A stretch of DNA of 43,640 nucleotides from Oscillospiraceae bacterium (lineage in GTDB: Bacteria; Bacillota; Clostridia; Oscillospirales; Ruminococcaceae), in assembly GCA_017481565.1 (NCBI GenBank), contig JAFUOZ010000112.1, positions 1 to 43,640 on the forward strand, in the 5' to 3' direction. Both the position numbers and the translations under genes were made by a program. This document shows, piece by piece, positions 32,462 through 40,399 of this stretch (positions are counted from its first letter, which is position 1; every line of letters starts with the position of its first letter). The notes below the pieces were generated by a model. That model saw nothing but the letters and a program-made list of their open reading frames with translations, had not been told where the DNA came from and did not search any database.

Positions 32462-32890
32462 TCAGAAGCATATTTCATCAAGAGCTGCCGCAAGCTCCTC
32501 ATCGGAAAATTTTGCGTCCTGCTCGGCATATCTTGCGCTGTCCCATATTTCCGCATGATTAAGATTTCCGATAACGGTCACATCATGCTCCAGAGCGGCA
32601 TATTCCCTTAAGCCTTTAGGGATAAGTATACGTCCCTGCTTATCAGGCTCCACCTGAACGGCGTTTGCATAAAGCCGTCTTACCGCCGCCTTTGCCGCCG
32701 CACCTGCCAGCGCCCTTAATTTTTCGGTGACTGTCTGCCATTCCTCCTCGGAATAAGCGGAAAGACAGCCTGATGTATCAACAGTGACAACAAAGCTGTC
32801 ACCAAGCTGTTCCCTGAGCTTAGTGGGGAATGCCATACGCCCCTTTGCGTCTATCGTATGTGTATATGTTCCCATAAGAAGCTGTGACAA
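32462..32890 (-). CDS. mraZ: MraZ, dcw cluster transcriptional regulator, 142 aa
   Basis: AbrB-like DNA-binding protein that represses its own dcw operon in species studied. Two SpoVT-AbrB type halves carry the signatures THTIDAKGRMAFPTKLRE and EPDKQGRILIPKGLREYA. The start is taken as TTG at 32890: GGGAGGTGA lies six bases before it, while the ATG at 32875 has no ribosome site. This adds MSQLL before the usual MGTYTHTID. Three 10-bp direct repeats with GTG cores upstream (32981-33010) fit MraZ operator sites. Confidence 0.93.
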   Translation of the reverse strand: MSQLLMGTYTHTIDAKGRMAFPTKLREQLGDSFVVTVDTSGCLSAYSEEEWQTVTEKLRALAGAAAKAAVRRLYANAVQVEPDKQGRILIPKGLREYAALEHDVTVIGNLNHAEIWDSARYAEQDAKFSDEELAAALDEICF

Positions 32891-32950
32891 CTCTGTTCAC
32901 CTCCCGATACATTTTATGGTTATCGGCTGATGTGCCGATATATACGTATT

Positions 32951-33010
32951 TTCAACAGTGTGTTGAATGAGCGGTTGAAAATCACCACTTGTCACCACTT
33001 CACACCCAAA
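32951..33010 (-). promoter_or_regulatory. Candidate MraZ operator and mraZ control region
   Basis: On the minus strand, AAGTGGTGAC and AAGTGGTGAT are 10-bp direct repeats (32981-33000), preceded in phase by GTGTG (33001-33010). MraZ is known to bind short GTG-type repeats spaced about one helical turn apart. An inverted repeat TTCAACA-N3-TGTTGAA (32951-32967) lies between this and a weak -10 (TATATA). A further hairpin TATCGGC/GCCGATA (32921-32940) is in the leader. Other palindromes further up are at 33228-33241 and 33249-33281. No gene lies in 32891-33436. Confidence 0.6.
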
Positions 33011-33227
33011 TCTGCCGCCACATCAATAATTATACACTATTTTCGCCCGAATTGCAACACCCCTGCCAAAAAATAAAGAAAATTAATCCTAAAAAAAGCA
33101 GTCGATTTTATTGCACAATAAACAAAAATCCGTTCACAATGTAAAATTATCAGGCTGTGTGCTTTACCTTGTGTATTTTTTCTGTTCTTTTTCACTGTCC
33201 GAACCTACTGTCAGCTATGCGCTGATC

Positions 33228-33241
33228 AATTTGTACAAATT
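33228..33241. promoter_or_regulatory. AATTTGTACAAATT palindrome
   Basis: A perfect 14-nt palindrome in the divergent mraZ/phosphoesterase spacer. It shares the TTGTACAA core with the palindrome upstream of pilC (14024-14037), suggesting one regulator for both. Confidence 0.35.
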
Positions 33242-33327
33242 TTAAACAGCAAACTGTGCAACACATACATCACACAGTTGCATTTATGACAATTTGATAA
33301 AAATTTCGGTTTTTCAATGAAAAATAG

Positions 33328-33356
33328 TTGCAGAATGAATAAAAGTATGATATAAT
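33328..33356 (+). promoter_or_regulatory. Promoter of the metallophosphoesterase gene
   Basis: TTGCAG (33328-33333), a 17-bp spacer and a perfect TATAAT (33351-33356) with TGA before it. Transcription would start near 33363, about 75 nt before the TTG start. Confidence 0.75.
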
Positions 33357-33436
33357 AAATAAGCATAGTAATATGCATCACTATGCCGTCGTCAGTACAT
33401 ATACTGCGCCATAAACGAAATCGGAGGGAAGTTTTT

Positions 33437-34195
33437 TTGATTTACATTACAGGCGATACTCATATACCTATTGACATCGAAAAGCTCAACGAAAGACTTT
33501 TCCCCGAACAGCTGAGCATGACACGGAATGACTATGTTATCGTATGCGGCGACTTCGGCGGCGTATGGGATAACTCGGAGCGCCATGCACACTGGCTCCG
33601 CTGGCTTTCGGAACGGAATTTCACCATACTTTTCGCAGACGGAAATCACGAAAATTTCGATATGCTCGCCGAATATGAGGTGACCGAATGGAACGGCGGA
33701 AAGGTGCAGTTCATAGCACCTAATATCATCCACCTTATGAGAGGTCAGGTCTATGTTATAGAAGGAAAATGCTTCTTTGTAATGGGCGGCGCATACTCCA
33801 AGGACAAAGCCTTCCGTACTCCCGGAGAATCATGGTGGCCTCAGGAAATGCCCGACGAAGCCGAATATAAGGAAGGACTGAAAAGCTTAAGCGAGGTAGG
33901 CTATGATGTTGACTATATCATAACCCATACCGCTCCCACAAGGATAATCAGCCGCTTCTACATGAAGGAGGAGGAAAAACCTCTGAATGAATATCTCCAG
34001 TACATAGCCGATACCACCAAGTTCAGACGCTGGTTTTTCGGTCATGTCCACTGCGATATGGAGATAAACGAAAAATACACCGTTCTCTACGACAGGATAT
34101 ATGATCTTGACAACGATGTTCTGCTTGAGGACAGATGCAGGAATTATGAAGCGGCAAACCATACTCCAAAGGCTGCCGCTGCAGGTATTGACTGA
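33437..34195 (+). CDS. Calcineurin-like metallophosphoesterase, 252 aa
   Basis: Dinuclear metal phosphoesterase. All five family motifs are visible in order: GDTH (residues 5-8), GDFGG, GNHE (FADGNHENFD), THTAP and GHVH. Substrate is unknown; small members act on phosphodiesters or nucleotides. The start is TTG at 33437, eight bases after GGAGGG, giving MIYITGDTHIP so that the first metal motif is at the N-terminus as usual. The ATG at 33383 has no ribosome site and would add 18 unrelated residues. It is monocistronic, divergent from the dcw cluster, and ends shortly before a hairpin at 34241. Confidence 0.88.
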   Translation: MIYITGDTHIPIDIEKLNERLFPEQLSMTRNDYVIVCGDFGGVWDNSERHAHWLRWLSERNFTILFADGNHENFDMLAEYEVTEWNGGKVQFIAPNIIHLMRGQVYVIEGKCFFVMGGAYSKDKAFRTPGESWWPQEMPDEAEYKEGLKSLSEVGYDVDYIITHTAPTRIISRFYMKEEEKPLNEYLQYIADTTKFRRWFFGHVHCDMEINEKYTVLYDRIYDLDNDVLLEDRCRNYEAANHTPKAAAAGID

Positions 34196-34240
34196 AAGCC
34201 TTTACACTGATTGACATAATTTTTTGCATATTTTTTATAC

Positions 34241-34269
34241 AAAAAGCCGCTTTACAAGCTGCGTTTTTT
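34241..34269 (+). terminator. Terminator-like hairpin after the phosphoesterase gene
   Basis: GCCGCTT / AAGCTGC stem (one mismatch) with A-run before and TTTTTT after, so it could work in either direction. It overlaps the -35 box of the PFOR promoter. Confidence 0.6.
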
Positions 34270-34279
34270 GTGGTATATT
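34251..34279 (+). promoter_or_regulatory. Promoter of the PFOR gene
   Basis: TTTACA (34251-34256), a 17-bp spacer, then TGG-TATATT (34271-34279), an extended -10. The leader to the ATG at 34377 is about 92 nt. Confidence 0.6.
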
Positions 34280-34376
34280 AATAATGTTAAGTATTTGCAT
34301 ACATCTTTTGCGGAGGACGCTCCCTGAAAGATGTTACATTACAATAAAGTACAAATTTTTAGGAGGACTATCAGAA

Positions 34377-37300
34377 ATGGCCAGAAAAATGAAAACCATG
34401 GACGGTAACCACGCGGCTGCCTGGGCATCATACCCCTTCACCGACGTTGCTGCCATCTACCCCATCACCCCTTCCTCAGTAATGGCTGAGGATACCGATA
34501 TCCGCTCCGCAAAGGGCGAGACAAACCTGTTCGGTCAGCCTGTAAGAGTTGCAGAGATGCAGTCTGAGGCAGGTGCAGCAGGTACAGTTCACGGCTCCCT
34601 TTCCGCAGGTGCGCTTACAACCACATATACAGCATCACAGGGTCTTCTCCTTATGATCCCCAATATGTACAAGATCGCAGGTGAGCTTCTCCCCTGTGTT
34701 ATCCACGTTTCCGCAAGATGCGTAGCTTCACACGCTCTCAACATCTTCGGCGATCACTCCGACGTTTACGCTTGCCGTCAGACAGTCTTCTCTATGCTCT
34801 GTGCTTCCAACGTTCAGGAAGTTATGGACCTTGGCGCAGTTGCTCACCTTTCCACTATCAAGGGCAGAGTTCCCGTTCTCCACTTCTTCGACGGCTTCAG
34901 AACATCTCATGAGCTCCAGAAGATCGAAACATGGGACAAGAGCGATCTTGAAGAAATGCTGGACAAGGATGCTGCACAGGCATTCAGAAACCGCTCCTTA
35001 AGCCCTGAGCACCCTGTTCTCAGAGGTACAGCTCAGAACGGCGATATCTTCTTCCAGGCAAGAGAGGCTTGTAACGAATACTACGACAAGTTCCCTGCAG
35101 TTGTTGAAGAGTACATGAACAAGGTAAACGCTAAGATCGGTACAGATTACAAGCTGTTCAACTACTACGGCGCACCCGATGCAGATCATATCATCATCGC
35201 TATGGGTTCTGTATGTGATACTATCGCTGAGACTATTGATTATCTCAACTCCACAGCAGGCACAAAGCTCGGTCTCGTTAAGGTAAGACTTTACAGACCC
35301 TTCGTTGCTTCCAAGCTTATCGAGGCTATTCCCGATACAGTTAAGCAGATCTCCGTTCTGGACAGAACAAAGGAGCCCGGCTCTCTCGGCGAACCTCTTT
35401 ATCTTGATGTTGTTGCAGCTCTCAAGGGCACAAAGTTCGGCGATGTTGTTGTTGCAGGCGGCCGTTACGGTCTCGGCTCAAAGGATACAACTCCCGATCA
35501 GATCAAGGCTGTTTACTGGAACGATGCCAAGAAGGACAGCTACAAGGCAAGATTTACAATCGGTATCACTGATGACGTTACCAACCTTTCACTTCCCAGC
35601 GAGGGCAAGCTCGATACAGCTCCCAAGGGTACAAAGGCTTGTAAGTTCTGGGGTCTCGGTGCAGACGGTACAGTCGGCGCAAACAAGAACTCCATCAAGA
35701 TCATCGGCGACCACACAGATATGTATGCTCAGGCATACTTCGCATATGACTCCAAGAAGTCAGGCGGCGTAACTATCTCTCACCTGAGATTCGGTGATAC
35801 TCCTATCAGGAGCACATACCTTATCAACATGGCTGATTTCGTTGCCTGTCATAACCAGTCCTATATCAACAAGTATGATATGGTACAGGATATCAAGCCC
35901 GGCGGTACATTCCTCCTCAATACACAGTGGAGCGATGACGAGCTTGAAGCAAATCTCCCCGGTCAGGTAAAGAGATATATTGCTGAAAACAACGTTAAGT
36001 TCTATACTATCAACGGTGTTGATATCGGTAAGAAGATCGGTCTCGGCAGCAGAATCAATACTGTTCTCCAGGCTGCATTCTTCAAGCTTGCAAACATTAT
36101 CCCCATCGACGAGGCTGTCAAGTACATGAAGGACGCTGCTACTGCTTCCTACTCCAAGAAGGGTGACGATATCGTTAAGATGAACCACGACGCTATCGAC
36201 GCAGGCGTTAAGGAAGTTCACGAAGTAACAGTTCCCGATTCATGGAAGAACGCTGAGGATACAGCTATGGGTATGCCCAAGGCTACAGAGGGAAGAAAGG
36301 AAGTTGTTGATTATGTCAACAGCATTCAGATCCCCGTTAATGCTCAGCAGGGTGACAAGCTCCCCGTTTCCACATTCAAGGATATGCCCGACGGTACATT
36401 CCCCCAGGGTTCTGCAGCTTACGAGAAGAGAGGCATCGCAGTAGATGTTCCCGCTTGGAACAGCGAAAACTGTATCCAGTGTAACTTCTGTTCTTACGTA
36501 TGTCCTCACGCTGTAATCAGACCTGTTGCAATGACTGATGATGAGCTTGCAGCAGCTCCCGAATACGCTAAGAAGGCAGCTGTCAAGATGACAGGTATGC
36601 CCGGAATGAACTTTGTTATGACTACATCCGTTATGGACTGCACAGGCTGCGGCTCATGCGTAAATGTATGTCCCGGCAAGAAGGGCGCAAAGGCTCTTAC
36701 AATGGCTCCTCTCGCAGAGCAGGCTGAAGCACAGGAAACCTTCAACTACGGTCTCAAGCTTGTTGAAAAGCCCGAGGTTCTCGAAAAGTTCAAGGAAACT
36801 ACTGTCAAGGGTTCACAGTTCAAGCAGCCCCTCCTGGAATTCTCAGGCGCTTGCGCAGGCTGCGGCGAAACACCTTACGCAAAGCTCGTTACACAGCTCT
36901 TCGGTGACAGAATGTACATTGCAAATGCTACAGGCTGTTCATCTATCTGGGGCGGCTCCGCTCCCTCAACTCCTTATACAGTAAATAAGGAAGGAAAGGG
37001 TCCCGCTTGGGCTAACTCACTCTTCGAGGATAACGCTGAGTACGGCTACGGTATGTGGCTCGCACAGAACACACTCCGTCAGAGAGCTATCTCCATGCTT
37101 CTCGACATGGTTAAGACAGCTGAAAAGGAAGATGTAAAGGCTGCTATCGAAGATTATCTTGCAACTATCGACAACGGTGCAGAAAACAAGGCTGCTACAG
37201 CTAAGATGGTTGCTGCTCTCGAGGCTTGCGGCTGCGAAAAGGCTCAGGAGGTTCTCAAGCTCAAGGATTATCTCTCCAAGAAGTCTATGTGGATCTTCGG

Positions 37301-37949
37301 CGGCGACGGCTGGGCTTATGATATCGGCTTCGGCGGTCTGGACCACGTAATCGCTCAGAACGAGGATATCAACATCTTCGTATTCGATACAGAGGTTTAC
37401 TCCAACACAGGCGGACAGTCCTCCAAGTCCACACCTACAGGTGCTATCGCACAGTTCGCTGCTGCAGGTAAGGTAACAAAGAAGAAGGATCTTGCAGGTA
37501 TCGCTATGAGCTATGGTTATGTTTACGTTGCACACATCGCTATGGGTGCTGACATGAACCAGTGTATCAAGGCTATCTCCGAGGCTGAGGCTTATCACGG
37601 TCCTTCACTTATCATCGCTTATGCTCCTTGTATCAACCACGGTATCAAGGCAGGTATGGCTAAGAGCATGGAGGAAGAGAAGAAGGCTGTTCAGGCAGGC
37701 TACTGGCACCTTTACAGATATAATCCTACTCTTAAGGCAGAGGGCAAGAATCCCTTCATTCTCGACAGCAAGGCTCCCAATGTGGACGAGTACAAGAGCT
37801 TCCTCATGGGCGAGGTTCGTTACAACGCTCTTGCTAAGCAGAATCCCGAAAGAGCTGAAAAGCTGTTCGATGCTGCTGTTGAAAACGCTAAGGACAGATA
37901 TGATTATCTTACAAGACTCACCAAGATGTACGGCGAGGAAGCTAAGTAA
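34377..37949 (+). CDS. nifJ: Pyruvate:ferredoxin (flavodoxin) oxidoreductase, 1190 aa
   Basis: Single-chain PFOR that converts pyruvate and CoA to acetyl-CoA and CO2, reducing ferredoxin; central to anaerobic fermentation. N-terminal domain I has AAWASYPFTDVAAIYPITPSS. A ferredoxin-like domain holds two 4Fe-4S sites, CIQCNFCSYVCP (near 699) and CTGCGSCVNVCP (near 752). The proximal cluster begins at CAGCGETPY (near 823). The TPP-binding domain contains GDGWAYDIGFGG and SNTGGQSSKSTPTGA. The ATG at 34377 has AGGAGG upstream; the frame is open to 34224, but that part spans the promoter. Codon use is strongly biased (AAG, GCT, CTC, ATC favoured over neighbours), as expected of a highly expressed gene. 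It ends at a 13-bp perfect-stem terminator. Confidence 0.97.
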   Translation: MARKMKTMDGNHAAAWASYPFTDVAAIYPITPSSVMAEDTDIRSAKGETNLFGQPVRVAEMQSEAGAAGTVHGSLSAGALTTTYTASQGLLLMIPNMYKIAGELLPCVIHVSARCVASHALNIFGDHSDVYACRQTVFSMLCASNVQEVMDLGAVAHLSTIKGRVPVLHFFDGFRTSHELQKIETWDKSDLEEMLDKDAAQAFRNRSLSPEHPVLRGTAQNGDIFFQAREACNEYYDKFPAVVEEYMNKVNAKIGTDYKLFNYYGAPDADHIIIAMGSVCDTIAETIDYLNSTAGTKLGLVKVRLYRPFVASKLIEAIPDTVKQISVLDRTKEPGSLGEPLYLDVVAALKGTKFGDVVVAGGRYGLGSKDTTPDQIKAVYWNDAKKDSYKARFTIGITDDVTNLSLPSEGKLDTAPKGTKACKFWGLGADGTVGANKNSIKIIGDHTDMYAQAYFAYDSKKSGGVTISHLRFGDTPIRSTYLINMADFVACHNQSYINKYDMVQDIKPGGTFLLNTQWSDDELEANLPGQVKRYIAENNVKFYTINGVDIGKKIGLGSRINTVLQAAFFKLANIIPIDEAVKYMKDAATASYSKKGDDIVKMNHDAIDAGVKEVHEVTVPDSWKNAEDTAMGMPKATEGRKEVVDYVNSIQIPVNAQQGDKLPVSTFKDMPDGTFPQGSAAYEKRGIAVDVPAWNSENCIQCNFCSYVCPHAVIRPVAMTDDELAAAPEYAKKAAVKMTGMPGMNFVMTTSVMDCTGCGSCVNVCPGKKGAKALTMAPLAEQAEAQETFNYGLKLVEKPEVLEKFKETTVKGSQFKQPLLEFSGACAGCGETPYAKLVTQLFGDRMYIANATGCSSIWGGSAPSTPYTVNKEGKGPAWANSLFEDNAEYGYGMWLAQNTLRQRAISMLLDMVKTAEKEDVKAAIEDYLATIDNGAENKAATAKMVAALEACGCEKAQEVLKLKDYLSKKSMWIFGGDGWAYDIGFGGLDHVIAQNEDINIFVFDTEVYSNTGGQSSKSTPTGAIAQFAAAGKVTKKKDLAGIAMSYGYVYVAHIAMGADMNQCIKAISEAEAYHGPSLIIAYAPCINHGIKAGMAKSMEEEKKAVQAGYWHLYRYNPTLKAEGKNPFILDSKAPNVDEYKSFLMGEVRYNALAKQNPERAEKLFDAAVENAKDRYDYLTRLTKMYGEEAK

Positions 37950-37984
37950 TTTTATATCCGCTTAAGCTTATAATTAAATGATCG

Positions 37985-38022
37985 GCAGACCTGTTACAAT
38001 ACGGTAACAGGTCTGCTTTTTT
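37985..38022 (+). terminator. Intrinsic terminator after PFOR (copy 1 of 3)
   Basis: A perfect 13-bp stem GCAGACCTGTTAC / GTAACAGGTCTGC with loop AATACG, then TTTTTTATT. Exactly the same hairpin and loop recur at 40191 and 41385. Confidence 0.95.
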
Positions 38023-38131
38023 ATTGGGGGATTTTACGGTAATACGCAATAAATTAACAAAATTCGGTTACAATAAGTATTTTATGACGATTTTTATAGT
38101 ACATATAAATAAGAAATTGTGAATTTTTACA

Positions 38132-38161
38132 TTGACATATATGTTATTACAGTGATATAAT
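38132..38161 (+). promoter_or_regulatory. Promoter of the peptidase-paralogue operon
   Basis: TTGACA (38132-38137), an 18-bp spacer ending GTGA, and TATAAT (38156-38161), with an extended -10 TGA. The block from TTGACATATAT to TATAATAAAGTATA is closely repeated upstream of two later paralogues. Confidence 0.85.
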
Positions 38162-38221
38162 AAAGTATAGTCATTTTTTGCCGGCATAATGACAATCATA
38201 ATACGAAAGGACTTTTTAAAT

Positions 38222-39208
38222 ATGGCAGTAAACACATCATGGATAACTGCAGGGCGAAATTCAAACAATTATGTTCCGCCCCAGCAAACAAACACTAATT
38301 GGTTACTCACAGCACGAAATTCAAATTCTCCGAATTACACTCCGCCCGCTGTTCCCTCAAATTCAAACAGCAATACTGATACTTATACACCCTCGACACC
38401 GATGTCTGCGGCTGAACAGGCAGCTCAGAATACTTCTGCTGTTTATCGAAATGCGGCGGCTTATTCGCAGGAAAGCTCTGCTAATAATACGAATATTCTG
38501 TACAATTTAACACATTCAAACAATAATGCCAATTATAATTATACAAGTAATGAAATAAGTGAGATATTTAACAAATCAATAAATCAAGCAATAAATTGGG
38601 TAATAGAAAAAACATTCCCAGAACCCACGCTTCCAAGCGAAGTAAATACACCAAATAAAAAGATATTAAAAATGGAAGGACTATGCCAAAAACAAATCGG
38701 TAAAAACTCATGCTATGCAAGTTGTACAAAAGCCTTATTAGGTCAACAAAACATACGTGTTAATCAAAACGATATAACACAAGCAATAGAAAACCGCTCA
38801 GTCTTTGAATGCAACGGTGCCACATGTGCACAAATGTGCTCATACATAAAAAATACAACAGGAGACAGTTCTTATATAAGCGGTCAACTTAATTATAGTG
38901 CTATTCATAATAAAATAGATAATAATTGTCCCGTTATTATGTCTGGTCAATATTCCAAAACAGACCCTAACAGTGTTCCAAGTCAGCATGCTATTTTATG
39001 TTTTGGATATGAGAAAGATGAAAAAGATAACTATATCCTGCATGTATATGACCCATTTGAAAACTCTACAGGTAAGCTATACTATAAAGGGGGCTATGTA
39101 GATAAAAACAACCAAACATACGAGCAATATAAACTTGAATTGGATAATGGTACTACTATCAACTATGCAAATAATGCATGTGTTTATACAAATACAAATA
39201 AAGCTTAA
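38222..39208 (+). CDS. Papain-like cysteine peptidase with Asn/Ser-rich N-terminus, 328 aa
   Basis: The C-terminal half (about 150-328) looks like a papain/C39/C70-type peptidase. Q158 and C164 in QIGKNSCYAS have the six-residue spacing of the papain oxyanion Gln and nucleophile Cys. H256 (SQHAILCFGYE) and D277 (LHVYDP) complete a plausible triad. The first ~145 residues are low complexity, rich in Asn, Ser, Thr and Pro, and begin with an internal repeat: NTSWITAGRNSNNYVPP then NTNWLLTARNSNSPNYTPP. No signal peptide or membrane helix is seen. The start at 38222 (MAVNTSW) has AAAGGA upstream. The next gene, the first array paralogue, starts 12 bp later behind AAGGAGG, so both are one transcript. 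Substrate unknown; action on the array proteins is a hypothesis. Confidence 0.72.
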   Translation: MAVNTSWITAGRNSNNYVPPQQTNTNWLLTARNSNSPNYTPPAVPSNSNSNTDTYTPSTPMSAAEQAAQNTSAVYRNAAAYSQESSANNTNILYNLTHSNNNANYNYTSNEISEIFNKSINQAINWVIEKTFPEPTLPSEVNTPNKKILKMEGLCQKQIGKNSCYASCTKALLGQQNIRVNQNDITQAIENRSVFECNGATCAQMCSYIKNTTGDSSYISGQLNYSAIHNKIDNNCPVIMSGQYSKTDPNSVPSQHAILCFGYEKDEKDNYILHVYDPFENSTGKLYYKGGYVDKNNQTYEQYKLELDNGTTINYANNACVYTNTNKA

Positions 39209-39220
39209 GGAGGTTCACAC

Positions 39221-40183
39221 ATGACACTTTTATCATCTTTAATCCTAAGCGCAGTAATGTTTTTATCAGCTCCCGATGCGCTTACCCAAAAAGAAGCTAC
39301 CGAAACACCATGCAAGGAAAACTTTTACGGTTATGAAATTGATATGGGTGAAATTGCAGGAACTATGGTTGCGGAGGAACTTAATGAGTATAAGACTGAA
39401 TTCAGGGATTTTGTAAACGAGGCTGTTGACGGAATTGTTGAACATTCAAAAGGAATCGATCCTAATAGAACAGATAATTATGAACGCCTTGATTTAGATG
39501 ATATAGATTTTGATGATACTTATAAAATATCCGTTCATCAGGTTTACGAAGAATATTCTTCCTTTGAATATAACGCAGACTACAATGATTTTCTGGAAGA
39601 AGTATGTTTAAGAAACGAATGGCGCTGGCGCATAACCAAAAACAACACTGCTTATGAAGGGGTAATATACGAAGCAAGATTATACAAATTCACTCCCAAA
39701 TGCAAATGGCGCAACAAGGCTCAGGGATACGGAGCACTTTACATAGGTAATTATGTAATTGAAATACATTCTATAATAAACAATTATTACCCTGCGAGCG
39801 ATTTAGAAGAGTTAGAAAAAAACAGTAATTATGTTAAACATAATATCGCATATCTGCTTAACAAAAACAACGAAAAGTGCAAGGATATCAAGGTTATTAT
39901 AACAAATTTCGGTTGGAATCGTTCAGAATGCGCTGTACTGTTTGTCGAAGGCAAGGCAAAATATATCTGTACCTATGGCATTACTTTTGTTATGTTTAAC
40001 CACTATTTAATACCATCAGATGTACCGCAGGATATAGAAAATGAGCTTTTAACCGCAAATTACCGCCTTTTTAACAACATGGATTACGATAAGGATGACC
40101 CTAACGAATGTTTAAAAGATCTTTATCAATATAATATGGTGATTTATTATATGCGTCTTGCTGACAAGTGGAATTTCATTTGA
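39221..40183 (+). CDS. Tandem array paralogue 1, unknown family, 320 aa
   Basis: No family recognised. N-terminus MTLLSSLILSAVMFLSAPDA is hydrophobic without basic residues, so it is at best an atypical signal peptide or anchor. Residues 1-66 (with KEATETPCKEN, GYEID and EIAGTMVAEELNEY) are nearly invariant in all array members, including the single Cys at 31. The rest diverges but keeps motifs: FEYNADY, WRWRITKNNTAYEG, YIGNYVIEI, NIAYLLNK, KAKYICTYGI and YNMVIYYMRL near the C-terminus. This member is translated with the upstream peptidase (12-bp gap, AAGGAGG), while others have their own promoter. It ends at a copy of the PFOR terminator. Confidence 0.8.
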   Translation: MTLLSSLILSAVMFLSAPDALTQKEATETPCKENFYGYEIDMGEIAGTMVAEELNEYKTEFRDFVNEAVDGIVEHSKGIDPNRTDNYERLDLDDIDFDDTYKISVHQVYEEYSSFEYNADYNDFLEEVCLRNEWRWRITKNNTAYEGVIYEARLYKFTPKCKWRNKAQGYGALYIGNYVIEIHSIINNYYPASDLEELEKNSNYVKHNIAYLLNKNNEKCKDIKVIITNFGWNRSECAVLFVEGKAKYICTYGITFVMFNHYLIPSDVPQDIENELLTANYRLFNNMDYDKDDPNECLKDLYQYNMVIYYMRLADKWNFI

Positions 40184-40190
40184 TCTGCTT

Positions 40191-40228
40191 GCAGACCTGT
40201 TACAATACGGTAACAGGTCTGCTTTTTT
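40191..40228 (+). terminator. Intrinsic terminator (copy 2 of 3)
   Basis: Stem and loop identical to those after PFOR, followed by TTTTTTATTCGGGGATTTT. It ends the peptidase-paralogue 1 transcript. Confidence 0.95.
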
Positions 40229-40336
40229 ATTCGGGGATTTTCGGTAATACGAGACTAAAAAACAACTTTTGATTACAGACAGATTTTTTTGACAACATAT
40301 AATTTATATTGCGTTGATTATTTATACATATTGTCA

Positions 40337-40366
40337 TTGACATATATTATGTTACAGTGATATAAT
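40337..40366 (+). promoter_or_regulatory. Promoter of array paralogue 2
   Basis: TTGACA (40337-40342), an 18-bp spacer, TGA plus TATAAT (40361-40366). Nearly identical to the promoters at 38132 and 41532. An earlier TTTTTTGACA at about 40285 has no matching -10 at normal spacing. Confidence 0.85.
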
Positions 40367-40399
40367 AAAGTATATCAACACCCCGAAAGGACGCTTTTT

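Noticed and set aside
32371..32556. N-terminal extension of RsmH to 32556
   Set aside because: It crosses the internal promoter and the mraZ stop region, has no ribosome site and no family similarity; the ATG at 32370 gives the normal length.
34224..34376. N-terminal extension of PFOR to 34224
   Set aside because: It covers the terminator, promoter and leader; AGGAGG before 34377 and the family N-terminus settle the start.
39221..39280. Array N-terminus as a lipoprotein or bacteriocin double-Gly leader
   Set aside because: No lipobox Cys follows the hydrophobic stretch (the fixed Cys is at 31 in a polar context) and there is no GG/GA leader motif, so neither class can be claimed.
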